A stretch of 64,000 bases of DNA from Euglena gracilis (taxonomy: Eukaryota; Euglenida; Euglenophyceae; Euglenales): contig CP154954.1 of the NCBI GenBank assembly GCA_039621445.1, positions 72,361,082 to 72,425,081 of the forward strand, given 5' to 3'. Numbering within the stretch: the first letter of the stretch is position 1; every line of letters starts with the position of its first letter. Under the pieces are notes generated by a model. That model saw only the letters and a list, made by a program, of their open reading frames with translations, made no database searches and was not told where the DNA came from. This document shows, piece after piece, positions 40,890 through 49,768 of this stretch. The position numbers and the translations under genes are program-made.

Positions 40890-41930
40890 GTTGAGGTGGG
40901 GGGGGGGGAGGTTTACAAGTCTCAGAATTTGATGAAACTCCAACCCCTCAACATGACCCTGAACCCCCCCCAAATTTGCAATTGGGTGGCGGGGTTCAAG
41001 GGTCTGCAGGCGTGGGGATGGATGGAAAAAATAACCAACTACAGAGAAAAATATGGCCGTCAGTTTTCTCCTTCTTCAAATTTCACTTCTGAGGTGATAT
41101 GAACTGAGTTCAATTCACTTGCGATGTTGCGATGTCTGTTCGCCGATGAGGATTTCAGGACCCAATGCTCGCCAGCCTTAATTGAATCTAGCAAGTCTTA
41201 CTGAGAAAATCAATCTCACATTTGGCTGCGGTCGGAGTGGCAACCGCCACACTTCGTTAGTTTTGCATCTACTCTGTGGTAGCGCTTTTCTGCATGATGT
41301 TTGTCTTCCTTATTCACCAGAAACACCCCTTGAGTGTTTTACAACTCCAATTTTGTGCTAGGCCAATCTGTTCACGACTATTCTTTTTGGGCATGAACAA
41401 TAAATCCCGTTCGGGGGTGTCATTTTTTTATCATCAAAAAGTGACGTTTTTTTCAGTTTTTTCCAGACCCTTCATCCTAAAATGCTTCTGATGGCACGTG
41501 TGAAAGCCAGCACCCTTTACGGACCACGAAGCTGCAGAGATGAAAAAAGACCGTTTTTCTTTAAAAAAAAAAAACATTTCAAAAAATTTTGCACGTTTTT
41601 TTTGTTTTTCTCAAAAAACCATGTTTTTTTTAAAAAAACATGCTTTTTTTGTTTCAAAAAAAAAGCAAGCCGTCAACTTGGGTTGGACTTTTCATTTTGG
41701 TCCCCCAGACGCTGGCTTCCCGCCCGAACCCGAACCAGCGTTCTGAACGCCGGTTCGGGCGCGAAACCAAAGCCCCAATACACAGTTTCAATGAAAATGC
41801 ACACAAATTATTAGGAACACAAATACCTGATTTGAAATGTGCTTTAATGTAATGTGCTTTCAAACATGAAACTGGAGGTCAATGACCATTCCAGGCAGAA
41901 AAAGGAGACGCACCGGGCACCGGGAATGCA
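40890..41930. other. No firm gene
   Basis: A good acceptor (TTGTCTTCCTTATTCACCAG at about 41,321) precedes a 57-codon plus frame (KHPLSVLQLQFCARPICSRL), but it runs into T-runs. A CCGGTTCGGGC hairpin of family F lies at 41.73-41.77 kb. Confidence 0.3.
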
Positions 41931-41933
41931 CAC

Positions 41934-41969
41934 CCGCCATAAGTTGCACCATACGGTGGCTGCGGTCCA
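41934..41969 (-). CDS. Micro-exon H2 (36 bp)
   Basis: GATCTGTCCATCCTTTGCAG | 36 bp | GTGTGC, phase 2-2: [11 protein letters not shown]. Flanks are shared with H1 (segmental duplication). Confidence 0.45.
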
Positions 41970-42119
41970 CTGCAAAGGATGGACAGATCATTTGTTTGTT
42001 GAGATTCCGGATTCGGGACGTCCAAAAGAAAAAATGTTAAAAGGAGGAGCCCAAACCGCGGTTATCACCGCGGTCACACCGCGGTTACGCGGGCAAGGTG
42101 CCTTTCAGGGTAGTGGAGC

Positions 42120-42345
42120 CCCCAGGGGGGTGGACGGGGTCCTGGGGGACCCACTCACTTTCCCCCGAAGATGGTCAAAAAATCGCGAAAAACGCTACAA
42201 ATAGCACCTTTTTCAATAATCTTCGGCGCTTTCGGCACCGAAAAGTTTATCCCTCCTGGGGCCCAGGGTGGGGGTGGGCTCGACACACCCCCGGGGGGGG
42301 GGGGACACACCCTACCTCCCCCCGGGGGTCCAACTAAAAAACCCC
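42120..42345 (+). repeat. Family C repeat, copy 3
   Basis: AAATCGCGAAAAACGCTACAA core, CTTCGGCGCTTTCGG hairpin and inverted head module (CTAAAAAACCCCTGGAG) at the right end. Confidence 0.75.
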
Positions 42346-42629
42346 TGGAGAGTCTTCTTTCAAATGACACGATCTTGGTTTGGATTGATTGGGTCGACAG
42401 TTGCTCTCTTCAGCTCATAGTGGTTGCATCTTTTTTCAAAAATTCACAACATCAGGTTCAATTTTGCTTGAATGAGGTGGCCAATTCCAAAATTGGGGGG
42501 GGAATTAACATTAAACACAAAAGGACCGACCCTGGGCCAATCAAGCAAAAATCAAAAAAAAGAGCTCCCCCCCCAACAAGACCCCCCCCCCGACAGCATG
42601 AAGCACCGGAGATGGTGGAATTTTCCCCT

Positions 42630-44078
42630 TAAAACCTATTTTCTGGGCCCGACGCCTGTCTTGAAATTCTACTGACATTAACGGATTTCAAGCTGAAATT
42701 GTTTATGTCGGTCGATTTCCATTCAGGCGCCCGTTTATGTCGGTCGATTTCCATTCAGGCGCCCGTTTATGTCAGTCGATTTCCATTCAGGCGCCCGTTT
42801 ATGACAGTCGATTTCCATTCAGGCGCCCGTTTATGAAAGTCGATTTCCATTCCATTGAAATCTGTTGCTAGTCAGATTGGGAATTTTTAGTGATTTTTTG
42901 GACATTTTGTATTTCCATTTTTTTCGACATTTTTGGTCCTATGGGGTTGTGGAGGAGTTATGGATCAGACAAAAACCAAATTTTGTGGCCAGGTGATCAC
43001 AGCTGGCTGAACTTTGGATGGAACAGACGGAAGGACGGTACTTAAGATTATTATTTTCTGGATCTTCAGAAAAAGCATTCGGCATATTTGTCCTGAACCA
43101 GTTGTCATCACTGGTCATCTAAAAGAAAAGCTTTCGGGTGAGGAGTTATTTGGCAATGTCAACCCTATTTTCTGGGCTCCACGCCTGTATTGCAATTATA
43201 TTGACATCATCGGATTTCGGGCCAAGGCTGTGTTCATAGCAAAAGGCTGTGTTCATGGCTTTGGTCAAAATCTGTGTTTGTAATAAAACGCAGACTCTGG
43301 CCTGAGTCTCTGTTTCGAAACGCTGAGTCTGTTATTCGGCCTGAGTCTGCGTTTCGAAACGCAGACTCAGGTCAGAGTCTGCGTTTAAGAAGCAGTTCTT
43401 GATATAGAGATTGAAAAAAAGAAAAAAGCATTCCGAAAAAAAGAGACAAAATGTTGGTTTTGCTATGAACACAGCCTTGGCCCGAAATCCGATGATGTCA
43501 ATATAATTGCAATACAGGCGTGGAGCCCAGAAAATAGGGTTGACATTGCCAAATAACTCCTCACCCGAAAGCTTTTCTTTTAGATGACCAGTGATGACAA
43601 CTGGTTCAGGACAAATATGCCGAATGCTTTTTCTGAAGATCCAGAAAATAATAATCTTAAGTACCGTCCTTCCGTCTGTTCCATCCAAAGTTCAGCCAGC
43701 TGTGATCACCTGGCCACAAAATTTGGTTTTTGTCTGATCCATAACTCCTCCACAACCCCATAGGACCAAAAATGTCGAAAAAAATGGAAATACAAAATGT
43801 CCAAAAAACAACAGATTTCAATGGAATGGAAATCGACTTTCATAAACGGGCGCCTGAATGGAAATCGACTGTCATAAACGGGCGCCTGAATGGAAATCGA
43901 CTGACATAAACGGGCGCCTGAATGGAAATCGACCGACATAAACGGGCGCCTGAATGGAAATCGACCGACATAAACGGGCGCCTGAATGGAAATCGACCGA
44001 CATAAACAATTTCAGCTTGAAATCCGTTAATGTCAGTAGAATTTCAAGACAGGCGTCGGGCCCAGAAAATAGGTTTTA
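42630..44078. repeat. Giant inverted repeat (615/621-bp arms)
   Basis: Arms 42,630-43,244 and 43,458-44,078 are reverse complements, essentially identical apart from one extra 32-bp repeat unit in the right arm and a 26-bp deletion opposite GTTGCTAGTCAG. Spacer 213 bp. Both arms carry the same 77-codon ORF start (MDGTDGRTVLKIIIFW). That ORF is probably a by-product; no known domain. Confidence 0.95.
43340..43371. repeat. Perfect 32-bp palindrome in the spacer
   Basis: CCTGAGTCTGCG-TTTCGAAA-CGCAGACTCAGG, perfectly self-complementary. Diverged half-copies (ACGCAGACTCTGG, GAGTCTGCGTTT) flank it. Confidence 0.95.
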
Positions 44079-44142
44079 GGCTGAAACTGAAAATGTCCCA
44101 AAACGGAACAAAAAGGCATTCAAAAAAGGAAACAAAAGGTTG

Positions 44143-44335
44143 GTCGATTTCCAAGACATCGGAAACCGTTTATGTCAGTCGATTTCCATTCAGGCGCCCA
44201 TTTATGACAGTCGATTTCCATTCAGGCGCCCGTTTATGTCAGTCAATTTCCATTCAGGCGCCCGTTTATGTCGGTCGATTTCCATTCAGGCGCCGTTTAT
44301 GTCAGTCGATTTCCATTCAGGCGCCCGTTAATGGG
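44143..44335 (+). repeat. 32-bp tandem array, third cluster
   Basis: About five units of TTTATGTC(A/G)GTCGATTTCC + ATTCAGGCGCCCG; the same units are in both arms of the giant inverted repeat (5 and 6 copies) and in degraded form at 44.95-45.09 kb. Confidence 0.9.
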
Positions 44336-44430
44336 CCAAAAACCACTTTTTTGACCATATTTCCGTCCAGGCGGTTCGGTCGAATGAATATCAAGACAGG
44401 CGTCGGGCCCAGACAAAATAGGTTTTTAGA

Positions 44431-44532
44431 AAAATCGACCGACACTAACAGATTCAGCAGGGGCGCCGGGCGGCTCGCTTCGCTCGCTCGCGCCCGGCCC
44501 CCCTGCTGAATCTGTTAGTGTCGGTCGATTTT
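44431..44532. repeat. 41-bp-arm hairpin
   Basis: Arms 44,431-44,471 and 44,492-44,532 pair with one mismatch (AAAATCGACCGACACTAAC... outer ends); the 20-nt loop is GGCTCGCTTCGCTCGCTCGC. Confidence 0.95.
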
Positions 44533-45128
44533 TGTATAGAAAATTTCCAAAACCCCAATTTCATACAGAAAATAAATTTCGAGTTCCAAGGATAGGGTAA
44601 AATTTGAACTAAACCAATCTACACATGGCGCAAAGTGCTGAAGGAGAATTTTTAATGTTTTTGAGAACCTGAAACATGCTTTTTTTTGTGTTGCGGTTGG
44701 TAAAAAAAAATCCAAAAATAAGACCCTCCAAAAAATAAGACCACCCCCTGCAGTTTTCCAGCAATGGATTTTTGGGGGAGGTTAACTCCCTCCCCATGTT
44801 GGCCAAACCCTCGGCATGAAGCATTTGGATGATGCCTTTGCTCTTGTTCTCACCGCGGTTACACCGCGGTTATCTGGGCTCCTCCAAAACCTATTTTCTG
44901 GGCCCGACGCCTGTCTTGGATTTCTACTGACTTTAACAGAATTCAGGCTGAATTTGTTTACAGTCGATTTCCATTCAGGCGCCCGTTTAGGTCAGTCGAT
45001 TTCCATTCAGGCGCCCATTTTGGTCAGTCAATTTCCAAGACACTGAAACTGTTTAATTCGGTCGATTTCCAAGACATTGAAATATGTTACTGGAGGTCAA
45101 TGAGCATTCCAGGCAGAAAAAGGCACAC

Positions 45129-45164
45129 CCGCCATAAGATGCACCATACGGTGGCTGCGGTCCA
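45129..45164 (-). CDS. Micro-exon H1 (36 bp)
   Basis: GATCTGTCCATCCTTTGCAG | 36 bp | GTGTGC, phase 2-2: [11 protein letters not shown]. Confidence 0.45.
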
Positions 45165-45187
45165 CTGCAAAGGATGGACAGATCATT

Positions 45188-45411
45188 TAATGATAAAACC
45201 ACATGCGGAATATGTTGTTCCCTCTGAAATGGCAGCAGACAAAATCAAAATTTGCCCATCTCAGTGTGATATGCCAGTGTGACATGCTCGGTGTGATATG
45301 TGATTGTACCAGAAAAAGCAGGGCAGAGGCACACACAAGGTGAGAGAGGCTAAACGATGTCTCAACTCATTCGAAGCATTCCAGCGAAGACCCGAACGAA
45401 AAATGGAATTT
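45188..45411. mobile_element. ~224-bp insertion in duplicated segment
   Basis: 41.97-42.04 kb runs GATCATTT-GTTTGTTGAGATTCCGG without interruption. At 45.18-45.43 kb the same sequence is split after CATTT and resumes at GTTTGATGAGATTCCGG, with ATTT at both edges. Insert of unknown class. Confidence 0.5.
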
Positions 45412-45719
45412 GTTTGATGAGATTCCGGATTCGGACATCCAAAAGAAAAAGTGTTTGAAATGTCCTTGTGATTGAGTACCGAAACTGTCAAAACTGAGGA
45501 AAACAAAAACATCACCATTTTGCAAAATCAAAATTGCGCCTGGGAGGATTTTACACCTAACACCAAAAAGTTTGCCCAGAGCAAAAAAAAATTGCCCATT
45601 TCAAACCACAGCCTTCAATTGCATTTCCCAGAACCGGCCAAAAATTTTGCGCCCCAAAATCACATGCACTTGTCACAAAAAAAATTGCACTGCACTCAAT
45701 GGTGGGGGGACTCAATTTT

Positions 45720-46250
45720 CGGTACTTGTTCGTTACTCGACCCCCACCTCCAAATGACAGGTCGGTTCCCTTGAGACCCAAAATGCGGAATGACGGTATT
45801 TGAAGGAGTGGGGTTAGGATCAAGATTCCCATGCAAGCAGTTGAACCCTTCCCGCTCAACGTCGTTATATTGGCCTCTACAGGGTACTCAGCGAACCCAA
45901 AGAGCATCCCAACCAGGGTTAAAAACATGGGAACCCGAGCATGTGTATTCCCTGGTTGGGCGGCTCTTTGGAGTAGCTGGTACCAATTTGTCACATTATT
46001 GTGCGATACACACAAGGGGAACCCTAACCCTGACCCCTGACCCTGACCCTGAACCCCTTCTAATTGGATTCAAGAATTCAATGCAAGGATTCTCTGTCCT
46101 CCTCCCTCCACATCCTCTGGCCCGGAACCGGCTGCTGGCCGAGATTTCGGCAGGGCAATGCAATACCCTAACCCTGTTCCTTCCAATAACCCCATTAAAC
46201 GTCGTTTCCCAACTCAGGGCAACCGACTTTGGGTGGGGGTCGAGTAGCGA
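45720..46250. repeat. Family P block with inverted ends
   Basis: Ends ACTTGTTCGTTACTCGACCC (about 45,723) and GGGTCGAGTAGCGAACAAGC (about 46,234) are inverted. The interior holds a second inverted pair (AACGTCGTTATA / TAAACGTCGTTT) and the TTGGGCGGCTCTTTGG motif. 46.02-46.06 kb has CCCTAACCCTGACCCCTGAC simple repeats. Confidence 0.6.
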
Positions 46251-46477
46251 ACAAGCACCCAATTCTCCCCAGGTGTTCCCGATGCCACTTTGCCAGGTCC
46301 ATCTTTTACCTTTTGAAAAGGTGAACTTTTTCCCTGGAAAATCAGTGATGTGACCTCTATATAGTGCTTGAAATGAAGTTGTTCTTTTGGTGCTTACGGG
46401 GGGTCGGCACGCTGCCGTGGCGAGCCTGCTGGCCAGGGGGTGGGGTCTGCGGCAGGTGAAAACTTTTTCATCCCAAA

Positions 46478-46690
46478 TCAATTTTTGTTGTAATGTTTCT
46501 TGCCCGGCAGGCCAAATTTTTGTAAATTAGTGCATTCCAGCCACTCCAACAAAAGCTCAACATAATTTTTCAACAAAGCAAACATGGTCACATTAACAAA
46601 CATGTAACAAAACACCATATGCAACACAAGGGCTTCTTTTATTTTGGGGCTCTCCAAACAGTTGCACACAAAAGGAATTGAAAATTGGAC
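46478..46690 (-). CDS. Possible terminal exon, hydrophobic
   Basis: Open minus-strand frame ending TGA at 46,478: SPKIKEALVLHMVFCYMFVN, LLKNYVELLLEWLECTN, GLPGKKHYNKN. A pyrimidine-rich tract with AG precedes it (CTGTTTGGAG). The amphipathic/hydrophobic middle could be a membrane or coiled segment. No family recognised. Confidence 0.3.
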   Translation of the reverse strand, partial: VQFSIPFVCNCLESPKIKEALVLHMVFCYMFVNVTMFALLKNYVELLLEWLECTNLQKFGLPGKKHYNKN

Positions 46691-47108
46691 GACCCAGCAC
46701 CCCCTCCGCTCTCCACAGCTGGCAGACCCCCCCCCCCGCTCACTGACCCCTCCTTCGCCGCCCATTTACCCTCCCCCCCCCTGTCACACCCCCTCACCAC
46801 ACCACATGTCGGAGAATTTTGAGATAAAATCATCCAAACACCAAAAGAGGAAAGAGGGCGTTGTTCCATACCGAAAGAGTAAACAAAAGGGGGGGTACCA
46901 TGTGCCAGGTAGTGTTTAGAGATGCACACCTTGGGAATGGTGGAGGAGGATAGCCCTGGTAGGGTACTTGTGGAGCTGGAATGTGGTCCCCAACAAGGTA
47001 TCATCTTCAGAGGCCGTTCAGAACTCAGAAAAGGAATTTGGGAAGGAAAAGAATTTGAAAAACCGGGGGGCATATGGCACGCGGTCCGACATCCTCCTTC
47101 CCGTAACT

Positions 47109-47198
47109 TCAAAGGACAAATCCCCAACAAGCCCCTGAACCTCCTGGGGGAGGAATTGCAACAGGAACGTATCTTCCATCAGAACCGGCGTTGCCCAT
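47109..47198 (-). CDS. Candidate first exon, MGNAGS N-terminus
   Basis: ATG at 47,198 in AACATGG context. Reads MGNAGSDGRYVPVAIPPPGG, then a less natural stretch to TGA at 47,109; possible donor CCAGGAG|GTTCAG. MGNAGS fits the N-myristoylation pattern, and the Pro/Gly/Tyr composition resembles the H micro-exons downstream on the same strand. The donor phase (1) does not match H1 entry (2), so an exon is missing or the link is wrong. Confidence 0.35.
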   Translation of the reverse strand: MGNAGSDGRYVPVAIPPPGGSGACWGFVL

Positions 47199-47569
47199 GT
47201 TGCGTGGACAAAGTGCTGCAGATGGTGTTTCATGAGAAATTATTAGAACTGTATTTATGAGCAGCCCACAGGGGGGGATGGTGATGGAGCAGGGATAATT
47301 ATTCAGAAGCACCGCCGATGTTACCGACTTTTGCGATTCTATTTTTGGGTCACCCAAATCCACCTCGAACCCACTTCCTAAATACGCCCTGCCCTTGGAA
47401 CTTATGGGATATTCCTGGAAGGCAATCCTTTTCGTTGCTTTTCATTTTTTTCGCTTTTCAACCCGAATAGCGAGTTCTTTCGCGTGAAAAATAGCGATTT
47501 CCTATCCGCCTTTCTGAGTGTTCATTTTTTTTCGTTCGCATATCATGTCGGACAAGTGAAAGCCCCTGG

Positions 47570-48370
47570 TGGGTTATATTTTGAAGCCCGAAGACATTGT
47601 TGGACAAAGTGTGAATTACTCGTCAATGTCAAGTACAAGTTCAAGCAAGATTCAAGTTCAAGAAGCTCGAGCAGTTCAACTTGCTGTTGAAGATGTGTCA
47701 CTGGGCCAGCAAGCAGGAGGAGAAGCAGCAGCGGGATGCACCGCCCCCGCAGCAGCACCCCGCCAACAGCTCCCAGACATCCAGCAGCGGGTGCAAAGCC
47801 ACAGGTATAGCCACAGGCAGCCCCAGCAGCCAAGGTGTACTGACAATGGCACCATGTCGATCATCGACCTTTGTTGCAGCAAAGACATTGTTAAGACAAG
47901 GACTTCCATGGCACATCTTTGCCTTGCTGTTGTTGCATGCCCCTGGGGGAATGAAAGCACCATCTTTCCCAGTGCATCTTCCCCAGTGACTCACAATTGC
48001 CTGTACAGTTCAAATCTTGTGGGGAAATCCCAGCAACATTTGCGACCAGAAAAACCCCAGCATTGGCAGGAGAAAACCCAGCAGAATTGCAACATGTTTG
48101 GACTGCCACCTGGGAAATGCCAGCAACATCTTCAACCAAGAAATTCTCAGCACCATTTGAAGGGGAAATCCCAGCAACATTTGCAGCAGGGAAATTCCCA
48201 GCAGTATCTGCTACACGAAAAGTCCCAGCAGCCTTTTCTTCAGTCGGTGGCTCACCATGGGCCAGAGTCGGAATAATCCCTGCAGACCCTTGGGCAAATG
48301 TCGCTGGAGGTTTCCATTGCTGCAGTTGTCGGTGGGACTTCCCTTTAGGTTGGGATTGTTCCTGTTGAAA
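47570..48370 (+). other. Low-complexity ORF cluster, strand unresolved
   Basis: 47,569-48,276 is open on plus (Ser/Gln/Ala-rich), 47,997-48,368 is open in a second plus frame (EIPATFAAGKFPAVSATRK repeats) and 47,891-48,394 is open on minus (NVAGISPSNGAENFLVEDVA). The cause is a degenerate ~33-bp repeat, CCCAGCAACATTTGC... . One may be a real repeat protein; sequence alone does not say which. Confidence 0.35.
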
Positions 48371-48390
48371 CTGCTGGTATTTTTCCTGCA

Positions 48391-48526
48391 GCAAGTGGTG
48401 CTGGCATTCTGGTGGCAGATGGTGCTGGGCTTAATGATCGCGCTCATTGGTGATGAGGAGGGAGCTGAGTTGAGTAGCAATCCCAGAGAACAGAGCAAGG
48501 GAGAGGCCCTGCTTCAATTCTGCAAG
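48391..48526 (+). CDS. Possible internal exon
   Basis: Acceptor GGTATTTTTCCTGCAG and donor TTCTGCAAG|GTGAGA; one frame open: QVVLAFWWQMVLGLMIALIG then a polar tail (SSNPREQSKGEALLQFCK). A plus-strand frame at 48.81-48.96 kb (EVLKAVMPFPKLVLPA ... to TGA) could be a later exon, but its acceptor is unclear. Confidence 0.3.
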
Positions 48527-48969
48527 GTGAGAACTACGTGCGCCTCCGGTGGTCCTAGCCCCCAGACGACGACGCAGTTTGTTCGCGCCACGCACCGGGC
48601 TTCGTATTTGGAAACCTTTCGGTCTGCACGAGTGCGTAGGTGAGGCTGGCAGAGACCATGCTGCACTGGGGGAGGAAGGGTGATTGACACCAACGTCAAC
48701 AGCCCAAGAGGCGGCCCCCGACTAGTGTGAAAGTAAAACGTTAGCACCGCATTTTTGATCCACTGCCACTGACACTTCCAGAGCGTGGGGAATGCCCCGG
48801 GCCTGTAATTGGAGACCAAGGAAGTGCTGAAGGCGGTGATGCCGTTCCCAAAGCTTGTTCTTCCTGCAGCAGAGGGCATGGTCGCCGAAGGGGTCGATGA
48901 CCTAGCCACAGCCGAGGAGACAAGGGGAACCAGCCAGATTCAGGGGATCCGAGGTGCCACTTGAGCATC

Positions 48970-49590
48970 CTCCGGAATGAAGTACCATTGATCACCATTC
49001 CTATGGCCTTGCAAGGGCGGGTGCCGAATGTAGCTTGGAGGTTCGGCAGCCACCCCCCCCCCCCAGGGTTGTTCGTGTTAAAAACAGGTCGTTTTAAAAC
49101 ACCGATTTAAATCAGTTTAAAACACCTGAGCCCCGGAGACGTGTAAAACAGCTGGCATACCTATATTGAGAACATATCAATTTGCGAACCCAGAATGCCG
49201 TGTTTTTGAGCATTTGAAAGGCTTTTCCTCACGGAAGATCCACAAAAAAAAATCCAGAAAGACATGGAAGTGAGAGAATCACCAGTCCACTTTCACAAAA
49301 TGGACTTTTTTTGGAACAGGGGTGCTTTTTTTCTTTTCATCCTTTCATTTGCCTCGCCCAAAGGGGGGTGAGTTTGCCTTGCGCGGTTTTACGGGGGGAC
49401 CCCCCCCCCGAGGATGGGAGCCAAAAGACCAAAAATCAGACTTCTTTCTGGAAAACTGGACTGTGCAGCACTTGGTCGGTTCCAAAACATTTCTTCTGTG
49501 ACAGCAGTGTTCATGACACTGGAGAGTGCGCCGAGAAGCCACACTTCCACACAGAGGTGGCATGGAACACCTCAAAAATGGGTAACTGAA
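48970..49590. other. No gene seen
   Basis: Short TTTAAAAC repeats at 49.08-49.13 kb; otherwise unremarkable. Confidence 0.4.
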
Positions 49591-49591
49591 G

Positions 49592-49768
49592 GGGGGTGTA
49601 TCCCCCGCGACCCCTCCCGCGACCCCCCCGCAACCCCCCTGCGACCCACACATGGAGGGTTTCCGCATCCCAGTAGGAGGGGGTGTATCCCCCGCGACCC
49701 CCCCCGCGACCCCCCCGCGACCCCCCCCGCGACCCACACATGGAGGGTTTCCGCATCCCAGTAGGAGC
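49592..49768 (+). repeat. Family N minisatellite in ~87-bp tandem pair
   Basis: Two copies of GGGTGTATCCCCCGCGACCC...CACATGGAGGGTTTCCGC with internal CCCCCCGCGA units. Confidence 0.85.

Noticed and set aside
40385-40894. ORFs on both strands over the GCAGTGTGGCTGA repeats
   Set aside because: Two diverged repeat units explain the open frames; no splice signals or motif.
42703-44335. CRISPR-like array (32-bp repeats)
   Set aside because: Units are directly adjacent with no unique spacers, and the setting is eukaryotic.
46922-47260. 112-codon plus-strand ORF (MVEEDSPGRVLVELECG...)
   Set aside because: Open and fairly natural, but the minus strand over the same bases has an equally good acceptor/donor pair (46.94-47.03 kb) and the MGNAGS start; strand cannot be decided, so not called.
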